A stretch of DNA of 27,959 nucleotides. It comes from an uncultured Desulfobacterium sp. (GTDB lineage: Bacteria; Desulfobacterota; Desulfobacteria; Desulfobacterales; Desulfobacteraceae). Position 1 is the stretch's first letter. Each line of letters opens with the position of its first letter. The DNA lies in NCBI GenBank assembly GCA_937124525.1, contig CAKZLA010000401.1, forward strand, positions 1 to 27,959, in the 5' to 3' direction. Below are positions 1-7,272 of the stretch, piece by piece. The notes beneath the pieces were generated by a model. The model saw nothing but the letters and a program-made list of their open reading frames with translations, did no database searches and was not told the DNA's origin. A program made the translations under genes and the position numbers.

Positions 1-525
1 ATCATTCTTCTTTTTGTAGGTATTGGTTTAGTTATTGAGCGAGTGAAAACCCTTAAAACTGAGGGTGATAAAATTAAATCTCAAATGACAAATAGCACTC
101 CAAGTAACGATAATGCTCTTGGTAAGATCATGATGGCTTTTGAAGAGAATAAATCAGCTGATTTAGAAACTCTTGAGCTTAAAATGGATGAAGCCATTCT
201 TAAAAGTACTCCACCTTTAGAAAAAGGTATTGGAACAATTAAGATTTTAGCAGCTGTTGCTCCATTATTAGGTCTTCTCGGAACAGTGACTGGTATGATT
301 GCCACTTTCCAATCGATTACACTTTTTGGTACGGGTGATCCTAAGCTTATGGCTGGTGGTATTTCTCAAGCTTTGATCACTACAGTTTTGGGTCTTGTTT
401 GTGCCATTCCACTTTTACTTGTTCACAACTTTTTAAATGACAAGGCTCAAGGAATCCACCACCATTGTGGACATTATCCTGGAAGAATCCATCCGTCTGA
501 ACAATATCATAGGAGATTTCCTTGA
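1..525 (+). pseudogene. ExbB/TolQ/MotA-family proton channel, 3' part, truncated at both ends
   Basis: The reading frame is already open at base 1 and enters a clear MotA/TolQ/ExbB domain. It shows a hydrophobic helix (AAVAPLLGLLGTVTGMIATF), then GTGDPKLMAGGISQAL and a last helix (TTVLGLVCAIPLLLVHNFL). In the family this inner-membrane protein works with ExbD to couple proton flow to TonB. Homology stops at about base 450. The remaining ~24 codons to the stop at 523-525 are an out-of-frame reading of the histidine kinase gene that follows, so they are not real ExbB sequence. The stretch is strongly AT-rich, with codon use (tta, ctt, ggt, att) unlike everything downstream. The GTGDPKLMAGGISQAL style resembles ExbB proteins of marine gammaproteobacterial TonB systems (inference). 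It is probably foreign DNA joined during assembly, less likely a real recombination product. Confidence 0.8.
437..455. other. Chimeric junction between exbB-like and histidine kinase sequence
   Basis: Two unrelated proteins meet here in different frames. ExbB homology runs in frame 1 through NDKAQ, and kinase homology begins in frame 2 at RLKESTTIVDIILEESIRLN. Immediately upstream of base 437 the kinase frame has a TAA stop, so the kinase's apparent ATG lies in the foreign side. The word aaggctcaagga makes sense in both frames and could be the microhomology at which the sequences were joined. Base composition shifts from strongly AT-rich to balanced at the same point. Confidence 0.75.
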
Positions 526-997
526 CTTTGCCCGCCCCATGACACCAGATCTGAAGCCCTGCTCCATTGAAGACTTAATTGAAAAAAACCTCCATTTTAT
601 AATGCAGCAGACCCAGGAAAAAAAGATTATTTTTAATAAACAAGTTCATGGTGGAATCCCTTTGATCATGGGCGACACCAACCGCCTTTACCAGGCTTTT
701 TTAAATGTTTTGCTCAATGCGCTGCAGGCAACCCCCCCGGAAAAAACCATTTTAATCATCCTTTGCGCTGACAAAACCCACGTACACCTCACCATACAGG
801 ATGAAGGCAACGGAATTGACCCGGGGAACCTTAAAAAAATATGGACCCCTTTTTTCACCACCAAAGAGCTCGGCACCGGGCTGGGACTTGGCATTGTGAA
901 AAATATCATTGAATCCCACAGGGGAAATATTCACATTTCCAATGCCCAGCCCACAGGAACCCGGGTGGATATTGCCCTGCCCATCACGGAGGCATAA
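437..997 (+). CDS. Sensor histidine kinase, C-terminal part only (5' truncated by the junction)
   Basis: This is the end of a two-component sensor kinase that would phosphorylate the regulator encoded two bases downstream. What remains is the second dimerisation helix (EESIRLNNIIGDFLDFARP) and a complete HATPase_c domain. The N box is at QAFLNVLLNALQATP, the G1 box at DEGNGIDPGNL, the F box at WTPFFTTKELGTGLGLG, and a final strand reads GTRVDIALPI. The H box with the phosphorylated histidine and all sensing domains are missing, because homology begins only at about base 444. The ATG at 437 is in the foreign sequence and cannot be the true start. The helix and G-box sequences resemble the AtoS/ZraS/NtrB group, which fits the NtrC-type partner. 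In the native genome the gene must extend further upstream. Confidence 0.85.
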   Translation: MTRLKESTTIVDIILEESIRLNNIIGDFLDFARPMTPDLKPCSIEDLIEKNLHFIMQQTQEKKIIFNKQVHGGIPLIMGDTNRLYQAFLNVLLNALQATPPEKTILIILCADKTHVHLTIQDEGNGIDPGNLKKIWTPFFTTKELGTGLGLGIVKNIIESHRGNIHISNAQPTGTRVDIALPITEA

Positions 998-999
998 CC

Positions 1000-2370
1000 A
1001 TGGACAAAGTTCTTATTGTGGATGATGAAAAAAATTACCCCACCATCCTTGGAGAGGTAATTAGAGAAGAAGGGTTTGAACCTGTTACAGCGTCCAGCGG
1101 ATTAATTGCCCTTGATATTTTGCGAAGTGAACCCATTGATCTTATCTTAACTGATGTAATGATGCCGGGTATGGATGGCATTGAACTCCTGGCGCAAATC
1201 AAGGAGCTGGACCCCACCCTGCCGGTGGTGGTGATGACCGCCCACGGCAGCGTGGAACGGGCCGTGGAAGCCATGCAAAAAGGTGCGTTTACCTATATTT
1301 TGAAACCCTTTGACAATGAAACCCTGGTGGCCCATATCAAAAAGGCCATTGCCATCCATGAAATTGTTAAAGAAAACTCCCGCCTCAAAGAAGAAATTTC
1401 AACTCGCTATAATTTTGATAACATCATCGGGAAGAGTAGGCCCATGAAGGAGCTTTACAATGTAATTCGGAAGGTGGCCCCCACCGGTGCCAGTATCCTC
1501 ATTGAAGGCGAAAGCGGTACCGGTAAAGAGCTGGCAGCCCGCTCCATCCACTACAACAGCTCACGAAAGGATCATCCCCTGGTGGCGGTGAACTGTTCAG
1601 CCTTTGCAGAATCCCTTTTGGAAAGCGAATTGTTCGGTCATGAGAAAGGTGCTTTTACGGGTGCCGCCAATATGAAAAAAGGACGCTTTGAACTGGCAGA
1701 CCAGGGAACCCTCTTTCTGGATGAAATTGGAGAGCTTCCCACCAACATCCAGGTAAAACTCTTAAGAGTACTCCAGGAAAAAACCATTGAACGGGTGGGG
1801 GGAACAAAGCCATTGAAGGTGAATTTTCGCCTCATCGCTGCCACCAATAAAAATCTGGAAAAAGAGGTAGAAAAGGGAAATTTCCGGGAAGATCTTTATT
1901 ATCGTCTAAACGTTGTTAAAGCGGTGATGCCCCCCCTGAGAGATCGGGACGGAGACATCCCCCTGCTGGTGAACCACTTTATCCATAAATATGCCCATGA
2001 AAGAAAAACCCAGCATCCAGTGGAGGGAGTTGATCCCCGGGCCGCAAGGCTGATATTTGAATATTCATGGCCCGGCAATGTAAGGGAACTTGAAAATGTT
2101 GTTGAAAGGGCTGTGATCCTTGCCACAGACACCATCATAACCGTTGAAGATCTCCCCATGAAATTGCAGTCCCCATCCGCTTCTCTGTCTTCAATGCCAC
2201 TGGAAGGGATACCGGAAAATGCAGGCCTCTCAGAAACCCTCGCTGCAGTGGAAAAACGCATGATAAAAAGGGCCATGGAGCTTTCAGGCAATGTTCAGAC
2301 AAAAGCCGCCAAAATACTGGGAATTGGGAAAAGTGGGTTAAATCAAAAGTTAAAAAAATATGAATTGTGA
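1000..2370 (+). CDS. NtrC/AtoC-family sigma-54-dependent response regulator
   Basis: A full-length, 456-residue enhancer-binding regulator. Residues 1-120 form a receiver domain with acidic pair D8-D9, phosphoacceptor D52 (ILTDVMMPGMDG), T80 and K102. Residues ~140-375 form the AAA+ sigma-54 interaction domain with Walker A GESGTGKE (170-177), the sigma-54 contact loop GAFTGA (217-222) and Walker B TLFLDEIGELP. The C-terminus is a Fis-type helix-turn-helix (KAAKILGIGKSGLNQKLKKY). The ATG follows the kinase stop by two bases, with GGAGG in the kinase's last codons as ribosome site, so the pair is one operon. Phosphorylation should allow oligomerisation and ATP-driven opening of sigma-54 promoters. 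The target genes are not evident: nothing directly downstream on this strand is a clear gene. The specific family member cannot be named. Confidence 0.95.
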   Translation: MDKVLIVDDEKNYPTILGEVIREEGFEPVTASSGLIALDILRSEPIDLILTDVMMPGMDGIELLAQIKELDPTLPVVVMTAHGSVERAVEAMQKGAFTYILKPFDNETLVAHIKKAIAIHEIVKENSRLKEEISTRYNFDNIIGKSRPMKELYNVIRKVAPTGASILIEGESGTGKELAARSIHYNSSRKDHPLVAVNCSAFAESLLESELFGHEKGAFTGAANMKKGRFELADQGTLFLDEIGELPTNIQVKLLRVLQEKTIERVGGTKPLKVNFRLIAATNKNLEKEVEKGNFREDLYYRLNVVKAVMPPLRDRDGDIPLLVNHFIHKYAHERKTQHPVEGVDPRAARLIFEYSWPGNVRELENVVERAVILATDTIITVEDLPMKLQSPSASLSSMPLEGIPENAGLSETLAAVEKRMIKRAMELSGNVQTKAAKILGIGKSGLNQKLKKYEL

Positions 2371-2394
2371 GGATTATCACGACAGGGCAAATTT

Positions 2395-2576
2395 GGGGTT
2401 GGTCATAACATCGGATAGTCACCATAATTGTTGGGGCAATGGGGGTCAGGCTTGTGTTATTGGAGGCTGAGGCTTTTGTAAGGCGCCATGTTTTTGACAA
2501 GGATTCGTATTTAAAGGGAAATTTAAGCAAAAGTGCCAATAGTGCAATCCTGCCCTCCCCAGAGTGGCCGATGTTA
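2395..2576 (+). repeat. Dispersed repeat, copy 1
   Basis: This ~180-bp segment is clearly similar to 3955-4135 in the same orientation. The best block, 2444-2477, is identical over 34 bases to 4003-4036. After it the copies stay aligned through shared words such as tttgacaa, gtatttaaaggg and atttaagcaaaa, and both end near a ctcccca word. Upstream of the block both begin with ggtcataacatcgg. Both copies keep an open frame reading VRLVLLEAEAF...YLKG.LSK, but the opposite strand is open as well, so coding is uncertain. Confidence 0.85.
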
Positions 2577-2629
2577 GGGGTTGGTCATAAGCTGGGCCAC
2601 TATACGGGAGACAAAACCTTGTTCACTGT

Positions 2630-2647
2630 AAGTGATTGTAATCACTT
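2630..2647. repeat. Palindrome (aagtgatt-gt-aatcactt)
   Basis: Two perfect 8-base arms are separated by two bases, inside the inverted-repeat-bounded segment. No T-tract follows, so it does not look like a terminator. It could be an operator-like site or simply part of the element. Confidence 0.4.
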
Positions 2648-3093
2648 GATTTAATTTCTACCATTAAAATTCCATCACAAAATGGCCGACGTTATGACCA
2701 AGCCCCCGATGTTATAACCAACCCTGTAGATTTATTACCCATGGGAGTTTAATAATTTGAACTCACCCCAAAAAAATTTAAAATTATGAACTCGCACAAC
2801 ATGCGGGCTAAATCCATTAAATTTCAAAGACTTAAACAACAAAACAAAGAATATTCTTTTTTTGAAGTTCAAAATCTTGAACTTTAATCAATTTTTACTT
2901 TAATCTTCTCCATGAACGAAGACTTTATGCACGCCATGGCCCCATACTATAACTATTTGAATTTAAATAATTTTTAAAGATAAAACTTATTTATCACAAA
3001 AATAAGCTCCATCATAACAAACATGGCACGCCATGTGCATTATATAAAATCAAACTAACCGATAAAGTTGGTTTTTCATCTTTTTCCTCCTTT

Positions 3094-3131
3094 AAAAAAG
3101 GCCGTCACGGTGTTCCGTGGTGGCCTTTTTT
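3094..3131. terminator. Strong hairpin terminator, probably bidirectional
   Basis: The arms aaaaaaggccgtcacgg (3094-3110) and ccgtggtggcctttttt (3115-3131) enclose the loop tgtt. Read on the + strand the two non-Watson-Crick positions are G-U pairs and the stem ends in six T. On the minus strand they become A-C mismatches, but a T-tract is also present. It lies 57 bases past the stop of the minus-strand TPR gene and most likely ends that transcript. Its better pairing on the + strand leaves room for a plus-strand transcript ending here. Confidence 0.85.
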
Positions 3132-3187
3132 AATGCACACAAGAGATGAAAGAATCAAAGGCACCCCTTGGACAGCAGGTAGGAAAA

Positions 3188-3874
3188 TCAAGAGTTGGTT
3201 TTACCAACCCGGGACTGGGCAATGGTGGCGTAAATGGACTGGCCATGATCAGATAAGATTTTATTAAAATAAACGCGGCTCTGATCATCTGCGCCAGCTT
3301 TCTCTGCCAGAAGTCCCAGGTTAAACAACGCTTCATCCTTTAAGAAAGCACTCTTTCCCCGGGTCACCGCTTTAAACATGTCAGTGGCCCTGTCATCTTT
3401 TTCAAGCATTTGACAGGTGTGTCCCATGGCGACCTGGATGAGATTTGCCATGATGGGATCATGGGAAAAATCGGCCAGCACCCCTTGATAAAGGATCAAT
3501 GCTTTGTCAAACTTCCCCGCATCATAACAAATTTCTGCAAATCGCACCCTGCCCATTTTACCAACACTGGTATTGGGATATTTCTCCATCAGTTGATTCA
3601 AATCCTCCTGAACGGCATCATAGCCCTCACTGGGTGTCATCTTGTTGTAGGATTCAAGGGCCTGGCTCAAAAGGATAGAGGCTTTACCGTCAGATGAATT
3701 GATGCTGTAGATCGTTCCAGAGATAATTATAATGACGGCAACAATGGCACATGCAGCCCAGGCAAATTGCTTTTGATACTCCTTTACAAGGGCCACTCCC
3801 TTGTAAAGAGCTTCTATAAATGGGTCGGGTTGTTCAAGTTCTTTTTTACGCGCATTGGAAATTTTTTCTGACAT
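3188..3874 (-). CDS. Membrane-anchored TPR protein (YfgM/TPR_21-like)
   Basis: A 228-residue protein with a short charged cytoplasmic N-terminus (MSEKISNARKKELEQPDPF). One transmembrane helix follows at about residues 38-57 (WAACAIVAVIIIISGTIYSI). A soluble alpha-helical domain made of tetratricopeptide-like repeats fills the rest (DAVQEDLNQLMEKYPNT..., FAEICYDAGKFDKALILYQGVL, ALFNLGLLAEKAGADDQSRVYFNKIL). The layout matches YfgM-like proteins, which attach to the membrane and present TPRs in the periplasm to assist envelope protein traffic; that role is known for relatives, not shown here. I chose the ATG at 3874 because GAGG lies five bases before it; an in-frame GTG two codons upstream overlaps that ribosome site. 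The gene stands alone, flanked by the two copies of the dispersed repeat, with a terminator downstream. Confidence 0.8.
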   Translation of the reverse strand: MSEKISNARKKELEQPDPFIEALYKGVALVKEYQKQFAWAACAIVAVIIIISGTIYSINSSDGKASILLSQALESYNKMTPSEGYDAVQEDLNQLMEKYPNTSVGKMGRVRFAEICYDAGKFDKALILYQGVLADFSHDPIMANLIQVAMGHTCQMLEKDDRATDMFKAVTRGKSAFLKDEALFNLGLLAEKAGADDQSRVYFNKILSDHGQSIYATIAQSRVGKTNS

Positions 3875-3954
3875 TCTCACCTCTTTAAAGTAAATTCATT
3901 CTTATTTTCGGAATCCTTTATTTAAGCAAAACAATCTACAAATTCTTAAAAATA

Positions 3955-4135
3955 GGGATTGGTCATAACATCGGCCAGTCATCATCATTGGTGGGCCAAT
4001 GAGGTCAGGCTTGTGTTATTGGAGGCTGAGGCTTTTATCAGTCTCCATGCTTTTGACAACAACTTGTATTTAAAGGGGTATTTAAGCAAAAATGTCAATA
4101 AAGCAAGACACCCCCTCCCCAGGGTAGCCAATGTG
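3955..4135 (+). repeat. Dispersed repeat, copy 2
   Basis: Same-orientation copy of 2395-2576. It begins with gattggtcataacatcggcc and shares an exact 34-base block (4003-4036) with copy 1, with diverged but collinear sequence to about 4135. Unlike copy 1, it lacks the inverted motif copies downstream; there it runs into the pnp scrap. Confidence 0.85.
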
Positions 4136-4160
4136 ATGAACACCCCTAAAGGATTAATCA

Positions 4161-4223
4161 ACCTCAATGTCGCTTTGTGGCAATTATTCCACGGGGGGAT
4201 TGACCACAAACTCACCAGCAATC
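4161..4223 (-). pseudogene. Decayed fragment of polynucleotide phosphorylase gene
   Basis: This 63-base stretch aligns without gaps to 13893-13955 inside pnp, with about 54 identical positions, in the same strand orientation. Read in the pnp frame on the minus strand it gives GEFVVNPPVE, a TAA stop, LPQSDIE. Real PNPase here reads [18 protein letters not shown], so the stop replaces a glutamine codon. Weaker similarity continues for some 20-30 bases on the side past SDIE. It is a short non-functional scrap next to repeat copy 2. It came either from a duplication of this pnp or from a related pnp carried in with the repeat. Confidence 0.75.
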
Positions 4224-4293
4224 TGAAAAAATCGGTCCATTCAATTTTTACCACATCACAAATGGGTTGCAGATACTGTGATCAAACCCATAT

Positions 4294-5052
4294 CTACCAC
4301 AAAAGATTTTTAAAAACCCAGCCTTGATCACCATCGGCATGTTCAACATTAAGCCATTCCCCCCGGGTCTCAATCACCTTGAATGGAACCCCTTTTTCCA
4401 CAGTAAAAACAATAGTGGTATTGGTGCCGGGGCCTGATCTGACATTACAATTATCCTTAAGGGTGATAACAGAATTTATTTTTTTTACGAGGGAATTATG
4501 TATCCAGGCCTTATCTCCCTCAAAATCTTTAAAATGAACCCAGCCCTCTTTTTTCTCCAGAACAATCAAGGGATAATATTTTTCCACCCGCCACAAAATA
4601 TCATAATTGGTGCCGGGCCCCGATCTGACGTTGGCAATTTTAGAAGTAACCGTCAATCGCTCCTGGGCAAAAACCCCTGTGGGCAAAACCATGCACGTCA
4701 GGAGAATCATGGTAAAAAAAAGAATTCCATATAACTGACACGGGCAGGTATTCTGGAGCCAGCCTACCCACAACGAAGATTGAAAGTCCTTCTTGGTTTG
4801 CCGGGGCTTTCCTATAACCTCCACGTGCGGACCGTATTCTGATTTGCTCCGCCCACAACAAAAATTGAAAAGCCCGTGGCACTGCATAGAGTGTTGCATA
4901 TAAAAACCAATGGCAAGATCCCTTACCACAACAAAAATTGAAAAAGTAAGGTACGCCAAGCCCAGTACCCAATACCCAAAATACAGCACCTGCTTTTTCA
5001 TATAAAACCCCTTACCTGTGAATTTTTTGAACATAGATTTAATAACTTTCAT
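4294..5052 (-). CDS. Tandem bacterial SH3-domain protein with an unusual expanded N-terminus
   Basis: The C-terminal ~120 residues are two SH3b (type 3) repeats. The first is RLTVTSKIANVRSGPGTNYD...KAWIHNSLV and the second VITLKDNCNVRSGPGTNTTI...QGWVFKNLLW. Each has the NVRSGPGTN signature, and such domains usually bind cell-wall or other periplasmic ligands. A signal-peptide-like stretch (YGILFFTMILLTCMVLPTGVFAQ) with an AFAQ-type cleavage site, at about 4665-4730, precedes them. Upstream the frame stays open through an odd, partly cysteine-rich region containing three copies of a ~20-base repeat. The start is uncertain. ATG 5052 has GGGAGG six bases before it, ATG 5001 (MKKQ) has AAGGGG, and ATG 4710 would give only a minimal signal peptide. 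The gene lies 48 bases or more after feoB and may share its transcript. Confidence 0.65.
   Translation of the reverse strand: MKVIKSMFKKFTGKGFYMKKQVLYFGYWVLGLAYLTFSIFVVVRDLAIGFYMQHSMQCHGLFNFCCGRSKSEYGPHVEVIGKPRQTKKDFQSSLWVGWLQNTCPCQLYGILFFTMILLTCMVLPTGVFAQERLTVTSKIANVRSGPGTNYDILWRVEKYYPLIVLEKKEGWVHFKDFEGDKAWIHNSLVKKINSVITLKDNCNVRSGPGTNTTIVFTVEKGVPFKVIETRGEWLNVEHADGDQGWVFKNLLW
4767..4946. repeat. Three copies of a ~20-base motif (ccacaacaaaaattgaaaa)
   Basis: Copies lie at 4767-4786 (cccacaacgaagattgaaag), 4852-4872 and 4925-4946, starting 85 and 73 bases apart. In the SH3 gene they fall in three different reading frames (giving FQSSLWVG, FNFCCGRS and FSIFVVV). They therefore repeat as DNA, not as protein. 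The spacers are unrelated to each other. Confidence 0.7.
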
Positions 5053-5073
5053 CAGTGCCTCCCTGACGGCCAT

Positions 5074-5089
5074 GGCAGCCCGGGCTGCC
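5074..5089. repeat. Perfect 16-base palindrome between feoB and the SH3 gene
   Basis: The sequence ggcagcccgggctgcc lies about 12 bases past the feoB stop. It has no T-tract, so it is not a classical terminator. As RNA it could form a GC-rich stem separating feoB from the downstream gene's ribosome site. Confidence 0.5.
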
Positions 5090-5100
5090 TCCATAAAAAT

Positions 5101-7272
5101 TTATCCAAATCCCAGAAGAACACCCCCTTGGTAAAGAAGAAATGAAGCCATCCAGGCCATGGACGTGGTATATAGAAGGTTAAAGCAGGCCCAACCAGCA
5201 GAGGCTTCCCGCCAGATGGCAAATATGGTGGCAAGGCAGGGCACATATAAAAGCACAAAAAGCATCATGGAAAGTGCCGTCAACGGGGTCATGCCCGATT
5301 TTTTTAATGCCGCCTTTAATGCATCGGACTCGCCGTCACCAATGCCGTACAGCACACCCATGGTGCTCACTACCACCTCCTTGGCCACCAATCCTGTCAC
5401 CAGGGCAACCCCTGATCTCCAGTCAATACCCAGGGGGGCAAACAGTGGCTCCATGCCCCTTCCCAACCCGCCAATAAAAGAGTATTCCACCTGTTCCTGA
5501 TTTCTCAATTTTTCCAGCTCTGAAATTTTTGCAGCCATTTCCGAAGGCATCCCCCCACTGTCATGCTGCCCCGCACCGGACATGGCAATATCTGCCTGGC
5601 TGCTTATTTTTTCAATGTCACCCTCATAATCAATGGAATAATTTTCCAGCCGGGGAAAGGTGGACAAGGCCCAGATGATGATGGAGCCCACCAGGATAAC
5701 ACCCCCCATTTTTTTAAGAAACATTTTGCTTCGGTCCCACATGTGAATAATAAGGCTTTTCAGCATGGGGACTCGGTAAGGCGGCAGTTCCATAACAAAG
5801 GGGGCATCCTGGCCCCGTAAAAAGGTGGATCGAAAGAGCCTACCCGACACAATGGCCACCACAATACCCGTAAAATAAAGACCAAAAATAACCGATCCTG
5901 CCCGGGAGCCAAAAAAGGTCCCGGCCAGGATAATGTAAACCGGAAGTCGGGCAGAACAGGACATAAAGGGGGTAATGAGGATGGTGAGAATTCTGTCCTT
6001 TCGATTTTCCAGGGACCGCGTGGCCATGATGGCAGGTACATTGCATCCGAATCCCATGAGCATGGGAATAAAAGATTTCCCATGCAACCCCACCATGTGC
6101 ATCACCCGATCCATGAGAAATGCGGTCCGGGCCATGTAACCGGTATCCTCAAACAGAGCGATACAGAAAAAAAGGATAAGAATGTTGGGCAGAAAAATAA
6201 TGACACTGCCAATGCCAGCCACAATACCATCCAGAAAAAGATCTTTCAACAGTCCCGGGGCCAGCAGAAGATCAAGCCGACCAGACAAAAAGGAAACCCC
6301 GGATTCAATCCACTCCATGGGGTATGCCCCCAGGGAAAAGGTAAGCTGGAACATGGCCCAGATGAAAAAAATAAATATGGGAAACCCTAAGAAACGGTTG
6401 GTCAGCACCAGATCAATGTTTCTGGACATGTCCGCCCTTTTTTGGGGGGACAGGGTCACCACCTCTTTGACAATGCCGGCGATAAATCCGTACCGATCAT
6501 CGGTGAGGACAATCTCTGGATCATCATGGAAAATGTTTTCCAGCCGGAAACGACTCCGGGCTGCCAGTTGCGTTATTTTTTTTTCCAACTCCGGGGAAAA
6601 TTCCTCCAGACTTTTTTGTACCACCTGATCCGATTCCAGGAGTTTAATGGCTGTCCAGCGCACCGGATGGGGATGGTGCCCATGGAAATTTTCCTGTAAT
6701 ACGGTTTTTAACTCTGAAATCAGGGACTCAATTTCTCTGTTATACTTGACCTTGCGCCCAGAGGTTCCCATGGGAAAGGATTCTGCCGCCTGGATGGCTG
6801 TATCCACCAGCTCATCCATGCCCTGATCACGGTTGCCAACGGTGAAAATAACCGGCACATCAAGGAGCATGGACAGGCGTTCGGCATCAATGGAGATGCC
6901 TTTGGATATGGCAAGATCTGCCATGTTCAGCACAAACACCACCGGACGATCCAACTCCATGATCTGCATGGCAAGATAAAGGCTTCTCTCAAGATTCGCC
7001 GCATCAATGATGTTCACCACCACATCGGGCTTTTCTTCCAGAATAAAATCCCTGGCAGCGATTTCTTCAATGGAAAAAGGGGTCAGACTATAAGTTCCGG
7101 GCAGATCCACGATCTTCAACTGGTACCCATCCCGTTTCAGAGTCCCCTCTTTTTTTTCCACGGTGACACCCGGCCAGTTTCCCACCTTCTGGCGGGCACC
7201 TGTGAGATTGTTGAAAATGGTGGTTTTGCCGGAGTTGGGATTGCCAGCCAGGGCCATGGTCACGTTTTTCAT
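5101..7272 (-). CDS. feoB: Ferrous iron transport protein FeoB
   Basis: FeoB is the inner-membrane ferrous iron permease with a cytoplasmic G domain. The 723-residue protein begins with the G1 loop GNPNSGKT (10-17), G2 threonine in GVTVE (35-39), G3 DLPG (56-59) and G4 NMAD (116-119). A helical GDI-type region follows (to ~270). The membrane part carries the Gate-domain signatures GFGCNVPAIMATR and FMSCSARLPVYIIL. The length is normal for a compact FeoB without long C-terminal extensions. The start ATG overlaps the stop of the upstream fur-feoA fusion gene (ATGA), so the two are translationally coupled. Iron-dependent control probably acts on the shared promoter upstream of the fusion gene. 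No truncation is seen. Confidence 0.97.
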   Translation of the reverse strand: MKNVTMALAGNPNSGKTTIFNNLTGARQKVGNWPGVTVEKKEGTLKRDGYQLKIVDLPGTYSLTPFSIEEIAARDFILEEKPDVVVNIIDAANLERSLYLAMQIMELDRPVVFVLNMADLAISKGISIDAERLSMLLDVPVIFTVGNRDQGMDELVDTAIQAAESFPMGTSGRKVKYNREIESLISELKTVLQENFHGHHPHPVRWTAIKLLESDQVVQKSLEEFSPELEKKITQLAARSRFRLENIFHDDPEIVLTDDRYGFIAGIVKEVVTLSPQKRADMSRNIDLVLTNRFLGFPIFIFFIWAMFQLTFSLGAYPMEWIESGVSFLSGRLDLLLAPGLLKDLFLDGIVAGIGSVIIFLPNILILFFCIALFEDTGYMARTAFLMDRVMHMVGLHGKSFIPMLMGFGCNVPAIMATRSLENRKDRILTILITPFMSCSARLPVYIILAGTFFGSRAGSVIFGLYFTGIVVAIVSGRLFRSTFLRGQDAPFVMELPPYRVPMLKSLIIHMWDRSKMFLKKMGGVILVGSIIIWALSTFPRLENYSIDYEGDIEKISSQADIAMSGAGQHDSGGMPSEMAAKISELEKLRNQEQVEYSFIGGLGRGMEPLFAPLGIDWRSGVALVTGLVAKEVVVSTMGVLYGIGDGESDALKAALKKSGMTPLTALSMMLFVLLYVPCLATIFAIWREASAGWACFNLLYTTSMAWMASFLLYQGGVLLGFG

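Larger units (their letters stand above)
2395..2724. repeat. Imperfect terminal inverted repeats around the repeat copy (MITE-like)
   Basis: The 20-base motif ggggttggtcataacatcgg at 2395-2414 recurs shortened at 2577-2590 on the same strand. It occurs inverted at 2686-2706 (ccgacgttatgaccaagcccc) and at 2706-2724 (ccgatgttataaccaaccc). The outermost copies match at 17 of 18 positions when one is reverse-complemented, so the 330-bp segment is bounded by inverted repeats. No transposase is present, so it would be a non-autonomous element or a remnant. Confidence 0.55.
2371..3093. other. Gene-free stretch with repeats and inverted motifs
   Basis: I find no convincing gene here. The first 350 bases hold one copy of a dispersed repeat and several copies, in both orientations, of a motif like GGTTGGTCATAACATCGG. 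After about 2730 the sequence is AT-rich and featureless, apart from a palindrome at 3021-3036 (acatggc-ac-gccatgt) followed by a TATAAA box at 3043. Short open frames at 2439-2654 (+) and 2135-2539 (-) fall in the repeat or oppose the regulator gene and are not supported as genes. Confidence 0.6.
3875..4293. other. Gene-free stretch: repeat copy plus pnp scrap
   Basis: No gene is supported here. From 3955 to about 4135 it is the second copy of the dispersed repeat, and 4161-4223 is a decayed fragment resembling pnp of this same window. The first 80 bases should hold the promoter of the TPR gene, but I cannot identify convincing boxes. Confidence 0.6.

Noticed and set aside
2439..2654. 71-codon plus-strand frame in repeat copy 1
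   Set aside because: Lies in a repeat that is open on both strands, has no ribosome site, and the second copy has diverged freely; coding not supported.
3050..3079. Nine-codon minus-strand frame MKNQLYRLV with GGAGG upstream
   Set aside because: The ribosome site is good, but it lies just behind a terminator, has no downstream gene, and is too short to support as a gene.
4767..4946. Three spaced copies of a 20-base motif, CRISPR-like at first sight
   Set aside because: Only three copies, imperfect, with 53-65-base unequal spacers and no cas genes; they behave as an inserted interspersed repeat.
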